A stretch of 64,000 nt of DNA from Paraburkholderia fynbosensis (GTDB taxonomy: Bacteria; Pseudomonadota; Gammaproteobacteria; Burkholderiales; Burkholderiaceae), in NCBI RefSeq assembly GCF_902859935.1, contig NZ_CADIKI010000024.1:86860-150859 (forward strand). Reading direction: 5' to 3'. Positions 35,001 to 43,513 of the stretch are shown here, in pieces. Position numbers and translations under genes: made by a program. The stretch's first letter is position 1; every line of letters starts with the position of its first letter. Under the pieces are notes generated by a model. That model saw nothing but the letters and a program-made list of their open reading frames with translations. It had not been told where the DNA came from and did no database searches.

Positions 35001-35336
35001 CTAACCCGATTGTCGAGCGCGATGCGGCGCTTCTTCGATCAGGCCGCCGACGTCATCGGCGCCGATCATCCGACGGCTGCGGAAAAGCTGCGATGGATTG
35101 CGCGTCAGACTGGTGCCGGTCGCCCACGCGACATGCAGACTGTCCGGCACGAGTCCGACAAATTTGCGTTCTTCGGCGGTGCGCACATCCACCAGCACGG
35201 CATCGCCGGCCTGGACGAGCGCCCACGCATCCTGCGGCGGCACGCCGCCCGCGTAAGGCAAACCGGCATCGGCCGCGCGGGAGCGGGCGGCTTCGAGCAG
35301 CGCGCGGGTGGGTCGTTCTGCGAGTTCAAGCGTCAT
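35001..35336 (-). pseudogene. Rhodanese-domain protein, truncated
   Basis: The first ~85 residues are a normal rhodanese start: LPYAGGVPPQDAWALVQAGD, AVLVDVRTAEERKFVG, LHVAWATGTSLTRNP. The rest is out of family and lacks the active-site Cys loop (CRSGxRS), so sulphur-transfer activity is lost. A clear RBS (GGAG, six bases upstream) remains at 35336. Likely a frameshift or deletion near 35080. Confidence 0.7.
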
Positions 35337-35411
35337 GACGTCTCCTTCGATATCATGCGAATTCTCACCCGCTGGTTCAAGGCACCGGCGAAAGCAACCG
35401 CCAATAGCCAT

Positions 35412-36200
35412 CAGGAGACACTATGAAAGAGACACGACCGAAGCCGAACCAATTAATTGTGATTTCTAAATAAGCACCGGTTTGGTCGCTGCGGCTCGAA
35501 ACTGCCCTGCTCCACGTCACCGACCGCCGCGAACTTCATTCCGGCGGGATCTCGAGCGGCACGACAAACATGCCTGCGGTGAATTCCATATGAAAATAGC
35601 CGCAGCGCGCGTAGGCCGCGATGCGTTCGAGCCGCTCGGGCGATTGCGCACCGTGGCCGGGCCCAGGCCTGTCGGGGGTGGCTTGATCAGAGCTAACGCT
35701 CGCATGCTTTGACCATTGCTTCTGTAGCGCGCGCAGCGGATGCCGAAGTCCAACCCGGAACAAGGTTGTGCAAAGCGTGGCCATACGGCCTCCGTCGATT
35801 CATGGCTATACGAACGAATCTAGTGGCCCGCAAAAAGAAGCGCAAACAAGCTTTTATGGATTGGTTTTCGGAAAACGCATCAAACGCTAGTCAAGCCGGG
35901 TAGCCGCCGTTGCAAAGTCAAATCCACGCGGGAATAACGTTGCGAAAATAAATCGGTTCAGTCGCGCAGTCGCTCCGATAAAGTGATCCGGCATCGCGAG
36001 TGGCGTCCTTGCGCCTCACGCTCGAGCGGCGAATTGATCGGCGCGTTGCCGACGATGCTGAGCGAGTTCGGCCGGCTGCTACTGAAGCGAACCGCGCCGC
36101 GCGTCAAACTTCATTGAATGCCACAGTGCCATCGCTCATGATGGGAGGTCGCGCCGCCGGGCGGCACGGCTCGACCTCCCATCGTGCACGGCTGTGTCGT
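35412..36200. other. Decayed intergenic region
   Basis: About 790 bp with no intact gene. A minus-strand remnant ending in YARCGYFHMEFTAGMFVVPL near 35540-35620 looks like the C-terminus of an unidentified protein. A GC-rich inverted repeat (GGGAGGTCG / CGACCTCCC, ~36141-36181) is present. It borders further pseudogene fragments on the right. Confidence 0.4.
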
Positions 36201-36201
36201 G

Positions 36202-36464
36202 TCAGGGCACCGGAGTCTGATGCACGCGCCCGCTGAAGTGAGCATAGAGGTTGTGGAACGTCAGGTTCGCCGTCGTCTGCCGGGTGGAGCCGTGCCGCTC
36301 GCCATATGTGGAGTCAGCACGACGCTCTCGAGCCCCCGCAAATCCGGACCCACGTTGGGCTTGTCGCGGAACACGTCGAGCGACTTAAGGTCGTCAAGAG
36401 CGATGAGCAACTGAAGTTGCTTCGTGCGCAGCCTCGACATCAACACTTCGACAGTTGTCTTCAT
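36202..36464 (-). pseudogene. Chimeric remnant: LysR N-terminus joined to D-2-hydroxyacid dehydrogenase C-terminus
   Basis: From 36464 the frame encodes a LysR start (MSRLRTKQLQLLIALDDLKS). At ~36378-36390 it switches without a stop to the C-terminal end of a D-2-hydroxyacid dehydrogenase (DVFRDKPNVGPDLRGLESVV, LTPHMASGTA). A frameshift then gives LTFHNLYAHFSG and the terminal TPVP stop at 36202-36204. This is a deletion or recombination scar between two regulatory/metabolic genes. Confidence 0.7.
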
Positions 36465-36600
36465 CGTTTGACCGTGCCTGCAGCCCGAGTCGGAAAAGTT
36501 GTCTGATAACAAAAAAAGCTTTCAATATGCGACTTCAAGTTTTGGGACGTATAGTCGGGCCAATCGTCAATTGTCGGAAATTACACAGATGGAGGGCTAC

Positions 36601-36816
36601 ATGGCAAGCGCAACCTACCGCGGCGTATTCCCGGTTGCGCCCATCGTGTTCGACGACAGGGGGTGCCTCGACCTTGATGGTCAAAAGCGTGCGATAGACT
36701 TCCTGATCGACGCCGGGTCCAATGCCGTCTGTATTCTCGTGAACTTCTCCGAGCAATTCGTACTGACAGACGAAGAGCGCACGTCCGTGCAGAACACTGT
36801 GCTGGAACACGTGTAG
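36601..36816 (+). pseudogene. DapA-family (dihydrodipicolinate synthase-like) N-terminal fragment
   Basis: 72 residues: YRGVFPVAPIVFDDRGCLDL, DGQKRAIDFLIDAGSNAVCI, LVNFSEQFVLTDEERTSV. This is the start of a DapA/NanA-type aldolase of ~300 residues, cut by a stop at 36814. GGAGG precedes the ATG by five bases. Beyond the stop, 36830-36902 reads SLLDIQTRQLSAKVQLLHAL followed by GGG, reminiscent of an outer-membrane efflux protein C-terminus, another fragment. Confidence 0.7.
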
Positions 36817-37004
36817 CTCGACCCACAGCGCAGCCTGCTCGACATCCAGACACGCCAGCTAAGCGCGAAAGTGCAGTTGCTGCATGCGCTCGGCGGCGGA
36901 TGATCGCGCGATGAACAGGCTAAAGTGACCGCAACGCCGGCACTCGTCGCAACGACGACGCAGCACAGCGCAAGCTAAACCTTCCTGCGCACGGCAAGTG
37001 CCGT

Positions 37005-37290
37005 TCAAGGGTTGAGTGCTGCCAAATCGGACGGCTGACATGCACGTCCTGAAACATCCTCGTCGTCGTGCGCGGCCGTGGGCGGGTGGATCAATGCCTC
37101 TAGCCGCGCCTTGGTTGCGAGAAACGCCGGCGACGTAACCTGCGAATAGTCGCGGGGCTGCGGCACGGGCACCTCGATCAACTCCTGCACCTCACCGGGA
37201 TTGGCCTTCAGGACCAGGATGCGGTCGGCAAGAAAGATCGCTTCGTCCTGGCCATGGGTGATGAACAGCGCAGTGACGTCGAAACTGCGC
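37005..37290 (-). pseudogene. ABC transporter ATPase C-terminal fragment (NrtD/SsuB type)
   Basis: Contains the switch-His region DVTALFITHGQDEAIFLADR and the downstream RILVLKANPGEVQELIEVPV and PRDYSQVTSPAFLATKARLE of a nitrate/sulfonate/taurine-type ATPase, but no Walker motifs. The sequence upstream of ~37290 is unrelated. It lies at the 3' end of the nitrile-hydratase block, probably a relic of an additional transporter. Confidence 0.72.
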
Positions 37291-37369
37291 CAGATATCGA
37301 GAAAATGCGTACAGAAACACAACTTGCCGTTGGCGCCTATAAGATGGATCCCACGGAAATGCACGTCCA

Positions 37370-38068
37370 TCACGGATCGGATGGCGTGGTCACTTCGCTT
37401 AGACAGACCAGGATGTCCTGCATTGAAGCGGTTGTAGCCAGATAACCTCCTTCGATCTGCAACAGGCGCAAGGCGATCTCATGTTCTTGCGGGTCAGGTT
37501 CCGCGCAGCAATCGGTGATCACCAGCACGTTGAACCCGCGGTCGCTCGCCTCGCGTGCCGTGGAGGTTACACACACGCCAGTTGTGACGCCCACCAGGAC
37601 GAGATTCGAAATTCTCGACGTAACCAGCAGGTGATACAGGTCCGTTCCATGGAAAGCCCCCGTGCCGGGCTTGTCGATCACGATCTCGCCAGGCCGGGGT
37701 TCCAGTTCTGGAATGAATTGCCAGCCTGCTTCGCCACGTATCAACAGCCGTCCGAGCGGTCCATGACTGCCGATTTCCGCACCGGCACGCGCGGTCTTCA
37801 GCCGCTTGCTCTCTGGCAGATCGGAGAGATCCGCGCGGTGACCTTCACGGGTATGGATAATCTTGAGACCTGCCACAGCCGCGCGGTCACGGACCTCCTG
37901 GATGCGCGGAACGATCTTCCGGGCGGCCGCGATATCGCCTCCGCGCATCGCCATATAACCAAGTGGATCACAGAAGTCGCGCTGCATGTCGATCACGACG
38001 AGCGCCGTTGCCGCCGGATTGAAATCGCCCGTAACCGGGAAATCGTAAGGCGTGCCACACACTCTCAT
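37370..38068 (-). CDS. Isochorismatase-like cysteine hydrolase, biuret-hydrolase-like
   Basis: 232 residues of the isochorismatase-like amidohydrolase family. The catalytic triad is intact: Asp27 (VVIDMQRDFC), Lys133 (IDKPGTGAF) and Cys166 (TTGVCVTSTAREA). Segments such as HTREGHRADLSDLPESKR, RGEAGWQFIPEL and DRGFNVLVITDCCA resemble biuret hydrolase more than RutB or nicotinamidase. Expected reaction: hydrolysis of a ureido or amide bond, releasing ammonia. Start 38068 overlaps the upstream gene by ATGA. Being the last gene of the nitrile-hydratase operon it may process the amide produced there. Exact substrate is inference. Confidence 0.82.
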   Translation of the reverse strand: MRVCGTPYDFPVTGDFNPAATALVVIDMQRDFCDPLGYMAMRGGDIAAARKIVPRIQEVRDRAAVAGLKIIHTREGHRADLSDLPESKRLKTARAGAEIGSHGPLGRLLIRGEAGWQFIPELEPRPGEIVIDKPGTGAFHGTDLYHLLVTSRISNLVLVGVTTGVCVTSTAREASDRGFNVLVITDCCAEPDPQEHEIALRLLQIEGGYLATTASMQDILVCLSEVTTPSDP

Positions 38069-38481
38069 TGCCCACACTCCCGATTGATCGGTGAAGGCGA
38101 AAGCTTCATGTCAGCATGGTCGATGCCATGCTCGTGGTCATGATCGTGCGCATTTGCCGCAAGCGCAGCACGAACCGCTTCCTCGGCGGCCATCAAACTG
38201 TGATCCCCGAACACGCCTTTCAGTTCAAGCAGTCCGCTGAGCGCAGCGACCCAGCGCGAGTAATACACTTCATCGCTGTCGATGGGACCGACCTGTCGCT
38301 CGAACGCGGCAATTTCCTCGATCAGCTTCTGCTGGAAGTCCGTCAGCGAGAATACCTTGCGCTCTGCTGCGGCCAGAACAAGGCCGAATGCACGCGCCGA
38401 CCACGGTGTCGGAAAGCTGAGCGCCTCGAGATCACGAAATTCGACGAGCGATTTACACACCAGTACATCTTCCGGTTTCAT
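38065..38481 (-). CDS. Nitrile hydratase accessory/activator protein
   Basis: 138 residues of the nitrile hydratase accessory family (related to the NHase beta-subunit N-terminal domain): FPTPWSARAFGLVLAAAERK, FQQKLIEEIAAFERQVGPID, YYSRWVAALSGLLELKGVFG. A His/Asp-rich tail (AHDHDHEHGIDHAD) may bind the active-site metal. Such proteins aid cobalt insertion and cysteine oxidation in the alpha subunit. Located 36 bp after the alpha-subunit gene. Confidence 0.9.
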   Translation of the reverse strand: MKPEDVLVCKSLVEFRDLEALSFPTPWSARAFGLVLAAAERKVFSLTDFQQKLIEEIAAFERQVGPIDSDEVYYSRWVAALSGLLELKGVFGDHSLMAAEEAVRAALAANAHDHDHEHGIDHADMKLSPSPINRECGQ

Positions 38482-38517
38482 CTGGTTTTCCTTTAACCAA
38501 TCTGCACGATCGCTGGC

Positions 38518-39111
38518 CTACGCGACGACATGTGCGACGCCGATCATGGCGTCGCGTGTGACGAGCGCCGCGAGTGCCTCCACGTCGAGCAAGTCCGTTC
38601 CGCACGGCCGCTCGGGTAAGACCAGATAGCGAATCTCCGAAACCGAATCCCAGACGCGAATCTCGACGTCAACGCCAAGTGCGAGGCCCATCTCCTCCAG
38701 CACGCGACGGGGCTCGCGTACGAGCCGCGAACGGTACGCACTCGACTTGTACCAGGCCGGCGGCAATCCGAGGATCGGCCATGGGTAGCATGAACACAGC
38801 GTGCATATCACGACGTTATGAACCGCCGGGGTGTTTTCGACAACGTGCAGCATTTCAGTTTCCGGGCCACCGATACCGAGTTCGGCGCATGCAGCAAGGC
38901 CGTCTGCAAGCAAGCGCGCCTTGAAGGTCGGATCCGTCCAGGCTTTCGCTACCACACGAGCGCCGTTCTTCGGACCCACTGTCTCTTCGTAGTACCGGAC
39001 AATCTGATCGACGCGCGCGGATTCGAGCACGCCGATTTCGTTCAGCAAGCTTTCGATCGCCTCCGTGCGAACCGCCTGCCACGGTTTTTCCTCACTCGGT
39101 CGATGTGTCAT
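38518..39111 (-). CDS. Nitrile hydratase alpha subunit (cobalt type)
   Basis: 197 residues. The metal-binding motif is VICTLCSCYPWP with Cys103, Cys106, Ser107 and Cys108; Thr at position 104 (CTLCSC) marks the cobalt rather than the iron (CSLCSC) form. The enzyme hydrates nitriles to amides in the cytoplasm as an alpha-beta heterodimer. Beta-alpha-activator gene order is likewise typical of cobalt enzymes. The start overlaps the beta stop by four bases (ATGA). Confidence 0.94.
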   Translation of the reverse strand: MTHRPSEEKPWQAVRTEAIESLLNEIGVLESARVDQIVRYYEETVGPKNGARVVAKAWTDPTFKARLLADGLAACAELGIGGPETEMLHVVENTPAVHNVVICTLCSCYPWPILGLPPAWYKSSAYRSRLVREPRRVLEEMGLALGVDVEIRVWDSVSEIRYLVLPERPCGTDLLDVEALAALVTRDAMIGVAHVVA

Positions 39112-39803
39112 ACCGGCTCTCCGTCAACGGGTTCAAGATGGTCCTCGCTCAGATCGATCTGCGTAAAAACGTTGGATTCGGCTTGGGGCCCCCACAATTC
39201 GTACGCGTCGAACCGCACGTTGTAGACAGGCTGAGGTTTTTCGCCGCGATAATGCGCGCGCGTATCCGGAAAGACCCAGCCTTGGGCGTTGACAATCGCG
39301 ATCGTCCCGGTTTTGCCGCGGGTATACGCTGTGACACGTGTATGGCCCTCGGGATGAAGGTTGCGAACGCGAACACGCTGGCCGACGTTATAGCGTGGCA
39401 TCACCTCGACCTCCTTGCGCCATGCACCCCAGCGAATTTTCATGGCGTTAGGCAACGGCCAGTTTCGCGTGTGGGGCTCAAGGGGAACAGTGCCGCAGGC
39501 GTCATCGAGATATTCCTCGATGCGCCGCCTCACCTCTTCCCCGCGAAGTATGTTCTTGCGCTCCAGCAGTCGCTCCATGGCAAGCAGCCATCGGCCGTAA
39601 TAACCAACCGCGAGGTAGTCTGCCGCATCCAGCCGCTCGATCTCGTGACGATGTTCATCGAGGCTCCAGATACCTGTGGTGTCGAGAATCTGGGTCATGC
39701 AAAAAACCCGACCTTCCCACCGCGCGTGAAAGACAGGCTCATCACGCTCGACTTCGACTGCGCCGAATCCGTGCAAGCCCCCCATGTCGTGAATCCCGTT
39801 CAT
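39108..39803 (-). CDS. Nitrile hydratase beta subunit
   Basis: 231 residues. Opening NGIHDMGGLHGFGAVEVERD is diagnostic. The C-terminal SH3-like barrel has RYNVGQRVRVRNLHPEGHTR and GTIAIVNAQGWVFPDTRAHY; the family Arg contacts with the claw setting are probably in EEVRRRIEEYLDD and the VRV loop. Start 39803 has GAGAGG seven bases upstream. It lies 10 bp after the ABC ATPase, so transport and hydration are co-transcribed. Confidence 0.94.
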   Translation of the reverse strand: MNGIHDMGGLHGFGAVEVERDEPVFHARWEGRVFCMTQILDTTGIWSLDEHRHEIERLDAADYLAVGYYGRWLLAMERLLERKNILRGEEVRRRIEEYLDDACGTVPLEPHTRNWPLPNAMKIRWGAWRKEVEVMPRYNVGQRVRVRNLHPEGHTRVTAYTRGKTGTIAIVNAQGWVFPDTRAHYRGEKPQPVYNVRFDAYELWGPQAESNVFTQIDLSEDHLEPVDGEPV

Positions 39804-39813
39804 TACCGTCCTC

Positions 39814-40569
39814 TCAGTCGATATAGCTTTCGAGCTGCTTCTGAAGGTCGAGAAACGCGGGTGCATAGCGGTCTCTCATGTCGGGCGCGCGAGTATCGGC
39901 ATCGAACAGCACGCGGGCCGGACGAGCTCCCAGCACGATGACGCGATGACCGACCAGGATCGCCTCCTCGATGTTGTGCGTCACCATCACCATTGTCTTG
40001 CCGGTACGCTGCCACAGGTCGTGCATGAGGACGTGCATGCGCCTTCGCAAGCCGACGTCGAGCGCGCTGAACGGCTCGTCGAGCAGCAGCACCTGCGGCT
40101 CGGTGATGAGCGCACGCGCAATCGCCGCGCGCTGGCGCATGCCGCCGGAAAGCTGGTGCGGATAGGCGTGCGCCGCATCGGCGAGACCCACGGTATCGAG
40201 CATCTGCCTGATCGCGGCTTTCTTGCCCGCGCCCGGCGGCGGGCGGAACTTGAGTGCGAAGCCTATGTTCTGGCTCACGGTCAGCCATGGGAACAGGTTG
40301 TTTTCCTGGAAGATCATCACGATCTCCGGCGTCGGGCCGCGCAGATAGTGCCCGCGGAACAGCACTCCGCCACTCGGCTCCGCCTGGACGAACCCGCCCA
40401 GTGCCTTGAGCAGGGTCGTTTTCCCGCAGCCTGATTTGCCGAGCACGCAGGTCACTTCGCCCGCGCGCAGATCGAGACTCAGATCTTTTATCGGGGACGG
40501 ACGCCCACCATAGTCCACGCTTAGATGCTCGACGCGGAACGCGTCCCAAGGTTGCGTGTGCGTCAACAT
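39814..40569 (-). CDS. ABC transporter ATPase (nitrate/sulfonate/taurine type) of nitrile-hydratase operon
   Basis: 251 residues with Walker A LGKSGCGKTT, Q-loop MIFQENNLFPWLT, signature LSGGMRQRAAIARAL, Walker B VLLLDEPFSALD and switch His VTHNIEEA. These features place it with SsuB/TauB/NrtD ATPases. It starts directly after the permease stop (no gap) and precedes the hydratase beta gene, so its substrate is plausibly a nitrile or related compound. Confidence 0.93.
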   Translation of the reverse strand: MLTHTQPWDAFRVEHLSVDYGGRPSPIKDLSLDLRAGEVTCVLGKSGCGKTTLLKALGGFVQAEPSGGVLFRGHYLRGPTPEIVMIFQENNLFPWLTVSQNIGFALKFRPPPGAGKKAAIRQMLDTVGLADAAHAYPHQLSGGMRQRAAIARALITEPQVLLLDEPFSALDVGLRRRMHVLMHDLWQRTGKTMVMVTHNIEEAILVGHRVIVLGARPARVLFDADTRAPDMRDRYAPAFLDLQKQLESYID

Positions 40570-41373
40570 TCAGACCTTCCACCAAAGGATGTAGCGGGCG
40601 ACGAAGCCAAGCAGCTTGTCCACCAGAAAACCGGACAGGCCAATCACCACCATGCCGAACATGATGAGATCGTTATTAAAGAGGTTGCGCCCCATCATGA
40701 TGATTGCGCCGAGACCGTCGCGCAGCCCGACCATTTCCGCCACCAGCACTGCCATCCAGGCGGCGATGAAATTCGTGCGCAATAGCGTAAAGACGCCCGG
40801 CAGGATCGCCGGCAGGACCACCCACAGCCAGCGCTGCGGCGCGTTCGCGCCGAGATTGCCGGCGACCGTGAGAAATTCCTGCGGTACCCGTTCAATCTCT
40901 GCGAGCGTCGCGATGGTCAGAATGAAATACACGCCCATGAAGACAATGAACACTGCCGTCGTATTTCCGATGCCGAACACGACGATCGCGGTGGGGATCC
41001 ACGCAATCGGAGCAATTGGCGCCAACAGCCGCAATATCGGGCCGAGGCTCCAGGTTGCAACGCGCGACAGGCTCAGCAGCGCGCCTGTCAGCACCGCGGC
41101 GACGAAGGCCAGCGCCATCCCTGCGAACACGCGTGCGAATGTCGATAGCACCGACGCGTAGATCGACTCGGCCTGCGACCCGAGTCCGACCTTGAAATCG
41201 CTCTGCGCGATCGCTCGCAAGAACTGACTCGGTGGCGGAAGGATCGCGGCAAGCGCCGAACCGCTGGAATGCCCTGCCCACTCCCACACCATAAGCACAC
41301 AGCCAAGCGACAGCCATCCCGTCACGAGGGGTAGCCAGGCGGGTGGATTACCGGCTTGTCGATGCATGATCAC
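40570..41373 (-). CDS. ABC transporter permease (SsuC/TauC type) of nitrile-hydratase operon
   Basis: 267 residues, six membrane segments (LVTGWLSLGCVLMVWEWAG, FARVFAGMALAFVAAVLTGA and others). The BPD_transp_1 coupling motif reads FLTVAGNLGANAPQRWLWVV. The ATGA overlap at 41370-41373 links it to the binding-protein gene. It forms a homodimeric channel for the NMT1-type binding protein upstream. Confidence 0.92.
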   Translation of the reverse strand: MIMHRQAGNPPAWLPLVTGWLSLGCVLMVWEWAGHSSGSALAAILPPPSQFLRAIAQSDFKVGLGSQAESIYASVLSTFARVFAGMALAFVAAVLTGALLSLSRVATWSLGPILRLLAPIAPIAWIPTAIVVFGIGNTTAVFIVFMGVYFILTIATLAEIERVPQEFLTVAGNLGANAPQRWLWVVLPAILPGVFTLLRTNFIAAWMAVLVAEMVGLRDGLGAIIMMGRNLFNNDLIMFGMVVIGLSGFLVDKLLGFVARYILWWKV

Positions 41374-42365
41374 TGCTCGATCGACTTGATCATGTCAAGC
41401 CTGAAGATATCCTTCGCTGTTACATTGCCCTTGATGTAGCCCAGCTTTGTCAGGTCCGACACGACGCTTTGGATCGCATTCACATCAGGCACGAACGAGA
41501 TGGGTGCCGGCGCAGACTTGAACGAGGACAGCAGAACCGCTGGCGAAACCCTGAAGTAGTGTCCTTTGGATAGCAACGCCACCGCCTGGTCTGGGGTCCG
41601 GTTGATCAAATCTGCTCCGCAGACGAGTCCCTTCAAAAATGCGTGCACGACCTGCGGACGGTGAGTCAAAGTTTCGTCGAGTACGCTAACAACCGTATTC
41701 GGCGTATGCAGTGTCCAGGCCTGCGCGTTGTTCGCAAGCACAGTCGCGCCCTTCGTTGCGACCATCTCGGTTGTATAAGGCTTGATGTGGCTCAGCATAT
41801 CCACCTGACCTGTACGAAACGCTTCGACCATCGCGAGCAGGTCATTAAAGTAGACAAACTCGACGTCCTTACTGTCAATGCCATTGCGAGCAAACTCGCG
41901 CGTGAGAATCAACTCCAGTGTGTCACCCTGCAGCGTCGCGATCTTCAGTTTTGGCTTGCCTGCCTTGATATACGCTTTCAGATCGCCGAACGACCTGAAG
42001 CCCAACTGCTGGCTGGCAATCACTTCCATCACGCCCCAGCCCCCGGCAGCTGAAATCACGCGAATCGACACGCCGCTATTAGCTGCGAAGAACGGCAGCG
42101 TGAACGGATTGATGCTGAAGTCGATCTTGCCGCCAGCGAGCGCGGCGTTGTTATCGCCTGGGTTCGCGAAAAATACCGTATCGACATCCAGTCCGCTTTG
42201 CGCAAAACAGCCGCTTTCCTTGGCGACGAAAAGAGGCGCCATGTCGAGCGCGACTAGGTGGCCGACCTTCACTTTTGTCAACGCCTGTCCGGCGTCGGCC
42301 TCGGCGATTCCGGCGACTAGCAGAAACGTGACTGACAAAAGCGCTGCGACGAGTGTTCGCATCAA
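41370..42365 (-). CDS. ABC substrate-binding protein (NMT1/SsuA-like) of nitrile-hydratase operon
   Basis: 331 residues. Sec signal (LVAALLSVTFLLVAGIAEAD), then KVKVGHLVALDMAPLFVAKE and the NMT1-family core KIDFSINPFTLPFFAANSGV. Family members bind sulfonates, nitrate, pyrimidine precursors or aromatic acids. Here the co-transcribed hydratase suggests a nitrile, cyano or amide ligand. First gene of the operon; a LysR-type dyad lies ~95 bp upstream. Confidence 0.9.
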   Translation of the reverse strand: MMRTLVAALLSVTFLLVAGIAEADAGQALTKVKVGHLVALDMAPLFVAKESGCFAQSGLDVDTVFFANPGDNNAALAGGKIDFSINPFTLPFFAANSGVSIRVISAAGGWGVMEVIASQQLGFRSFGDLKAYIKAGKPKLKIATLQGDTLELILTREFARNGIDSKDVEFVYFNDLLAMVEAFRTGQVDMLSHIKPYTTEMVATKGATVLANNAQAWTLHTPNTVVSVLDETLTHRPQVVHAFLKGLVCGADLINRTPDQAVALLSKGHYFRVSPAVLLSSFKSAPAPISFVPDVNAIQSVVSDLTKLGYIKGNVTAKDIFRLDMIKSIEQ

Positions 42366-42458
42366 AGGTTCTCCGGCTTGTGCTGTTAGGTAACAGGTAA
42401 TGGTGAAATGACGGAGCCGATCGTAACTAACCCAAAATGGTCGAAAAATAGTGGTGTC

Positions 42459-42474
42459 TCAATGTTTGCATTGA
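42459..42474. promoter_or_regulatory. LysR-type operator dyad upstream of nitrile-hydratase operon
   Basis: Perfect inverted repeat TCAATG-N4-CATTGA in the 160-bp gap between the LysR gene and the operon's first gene. It overlaps a weak minus-strand -35 (TTGAGA) that has CATTTT 17 bp downstream. Position and symmetry suit a LysR activator site. Confidence 0.5.
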
Positions 42475-42525
42475 CGCAGGCGATATGGACGCCAGCCGGA
42501 CCAGCTCTGCGTTCGCATCCGGAGC

Positions 42526-43452
42526 CTAGCGGGGACCCGTAGGCAGTCCGCCGCGTTGCACCGGGCCGAGACAGTCAATGAACGCCTGAATCGCCCGCTG
42601 ATGCGCACCGTTCACATGGGTCACCAGAGAGAAATCGGAGTGTCGAACGAAATGCTCGGGTAGCAACTCGATCAGTTCACCACGCCCGACCCACGCCCGT
42701 GAGTAGTGTCGTGGCAGAAACCCTATATAGGCGCCCGTCAGTATGAGATGGACGGCCGCCTCGACGTTCGTCACCACGGCGTTCGTGTCGTCGGTATGCG
42801 CGTCGTGCTGCGGGAATTCGAGCGGACCGAGAAATCCGCGCACCACCTTGCGTGCCCCGGGAATTGCCTGACGCAGCGCCTCCGGATTGCCCCCCGCTGC
42901 GAGCGGATGATTACGCGCGCAAACAAGACTGTCCGTCTCCCGGTAGAGCGGCCGGTACTCGAGAGACGGCAATCGGCCATAAAAAATGCCGATCGCCGCG
43001 TCGAGCGTGTGATCCAGCAGTCGGCGCTCCATCTCCTGCGGCGACAATACATCTAGCGCAAGACGGACCCGATTGCCGGAATGCCCGACGAAGCCTTCAA
43101 ACAAAGCGCGCAGCGGCGAGTCAGGATCTGTGACGACGTTATCGAGGAAAGCAACGCGCAGAACACCACTAAGTTCGCCGCGCAACTCGTCCGCATGCAT
43201 CTGGAACGCGTGGATCGACTTGAACAGATCGAGGACGTGCCGATAGCAGGCCTCGCCCTCGACAGTGAGACTGAAGCCGCTTCGTCCACGGTGACATAAC
43301 GTGACGCCAAGTCTTGTCTCCAGTTGTGCCATCTGTGTGCTGATCGTGGACTGGCTGACGTTTAGCACCATCTGCGCGTTCGAGAATCCTCCCGACTCGA
43401 CCACCGCCCGAAACACCCGCAACAACCGCAGATCAATATCAGTGATGACCAT
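42526..43452 (-). CDS. LysR-family regulator of the nitrile-hydratase operon
   Basis: 308 residues. HTH: LRLLRVFRAVVESGGFSNAQ, VLNVSQSTISTQMAQLETRL; effector domain begins GVLRVAFLDNVVTDPDSPLR. It lies on the same strand, 61 bp after the tandem nitrilase and 160 bp before the hydratase operon. It is therefore a hinge between the two transport-hydrolysis modules and likely activates the downstream one. Confidence 0.92.
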   Translation of the reverse strand: MVITDIDLRLLRVFRAVVESGGFSNAQMVLNVSQSTISTQMAQLETRLGVTLCHRGRSGFSLTVEGEACYRHVLDLFKSIHAFQMHADELRGELSGVLRVAFLDNVVTDPDSPLRALFEGFVGHSGNRVRLALDVLSPQEMERRLLDHTLDAAIGIFYGRLPSLEYRPLYRETDSLVCARNHPLAAGGNPEALRQAIPGARKVVRGFLGPLEFPQHDAHTDDTNAVVTNVEAAVHLILTGAYIGFLPRHYSRAWVGRGELIELLPEHFVRHSDFSLVTHVNGAHQRAIQAFIDCLGPVQRGGLPTGPR

Positions 43453-43513
43453 GACATCCCCTTACGCGCACCGCTTTGCCTCTCGCTGGCAGGCGTGCCG
43501 CGCACCGGTCACG

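Noticed and set aside
38518..39803. Thiocyanate hydrolase instead of nitrile hydratase
   Set aside because: Thiocyanate hydrolase has three separate subunit genes; here beta and alpha are full length, in the order of cobalt nitrile hydratases, with a separate activator.
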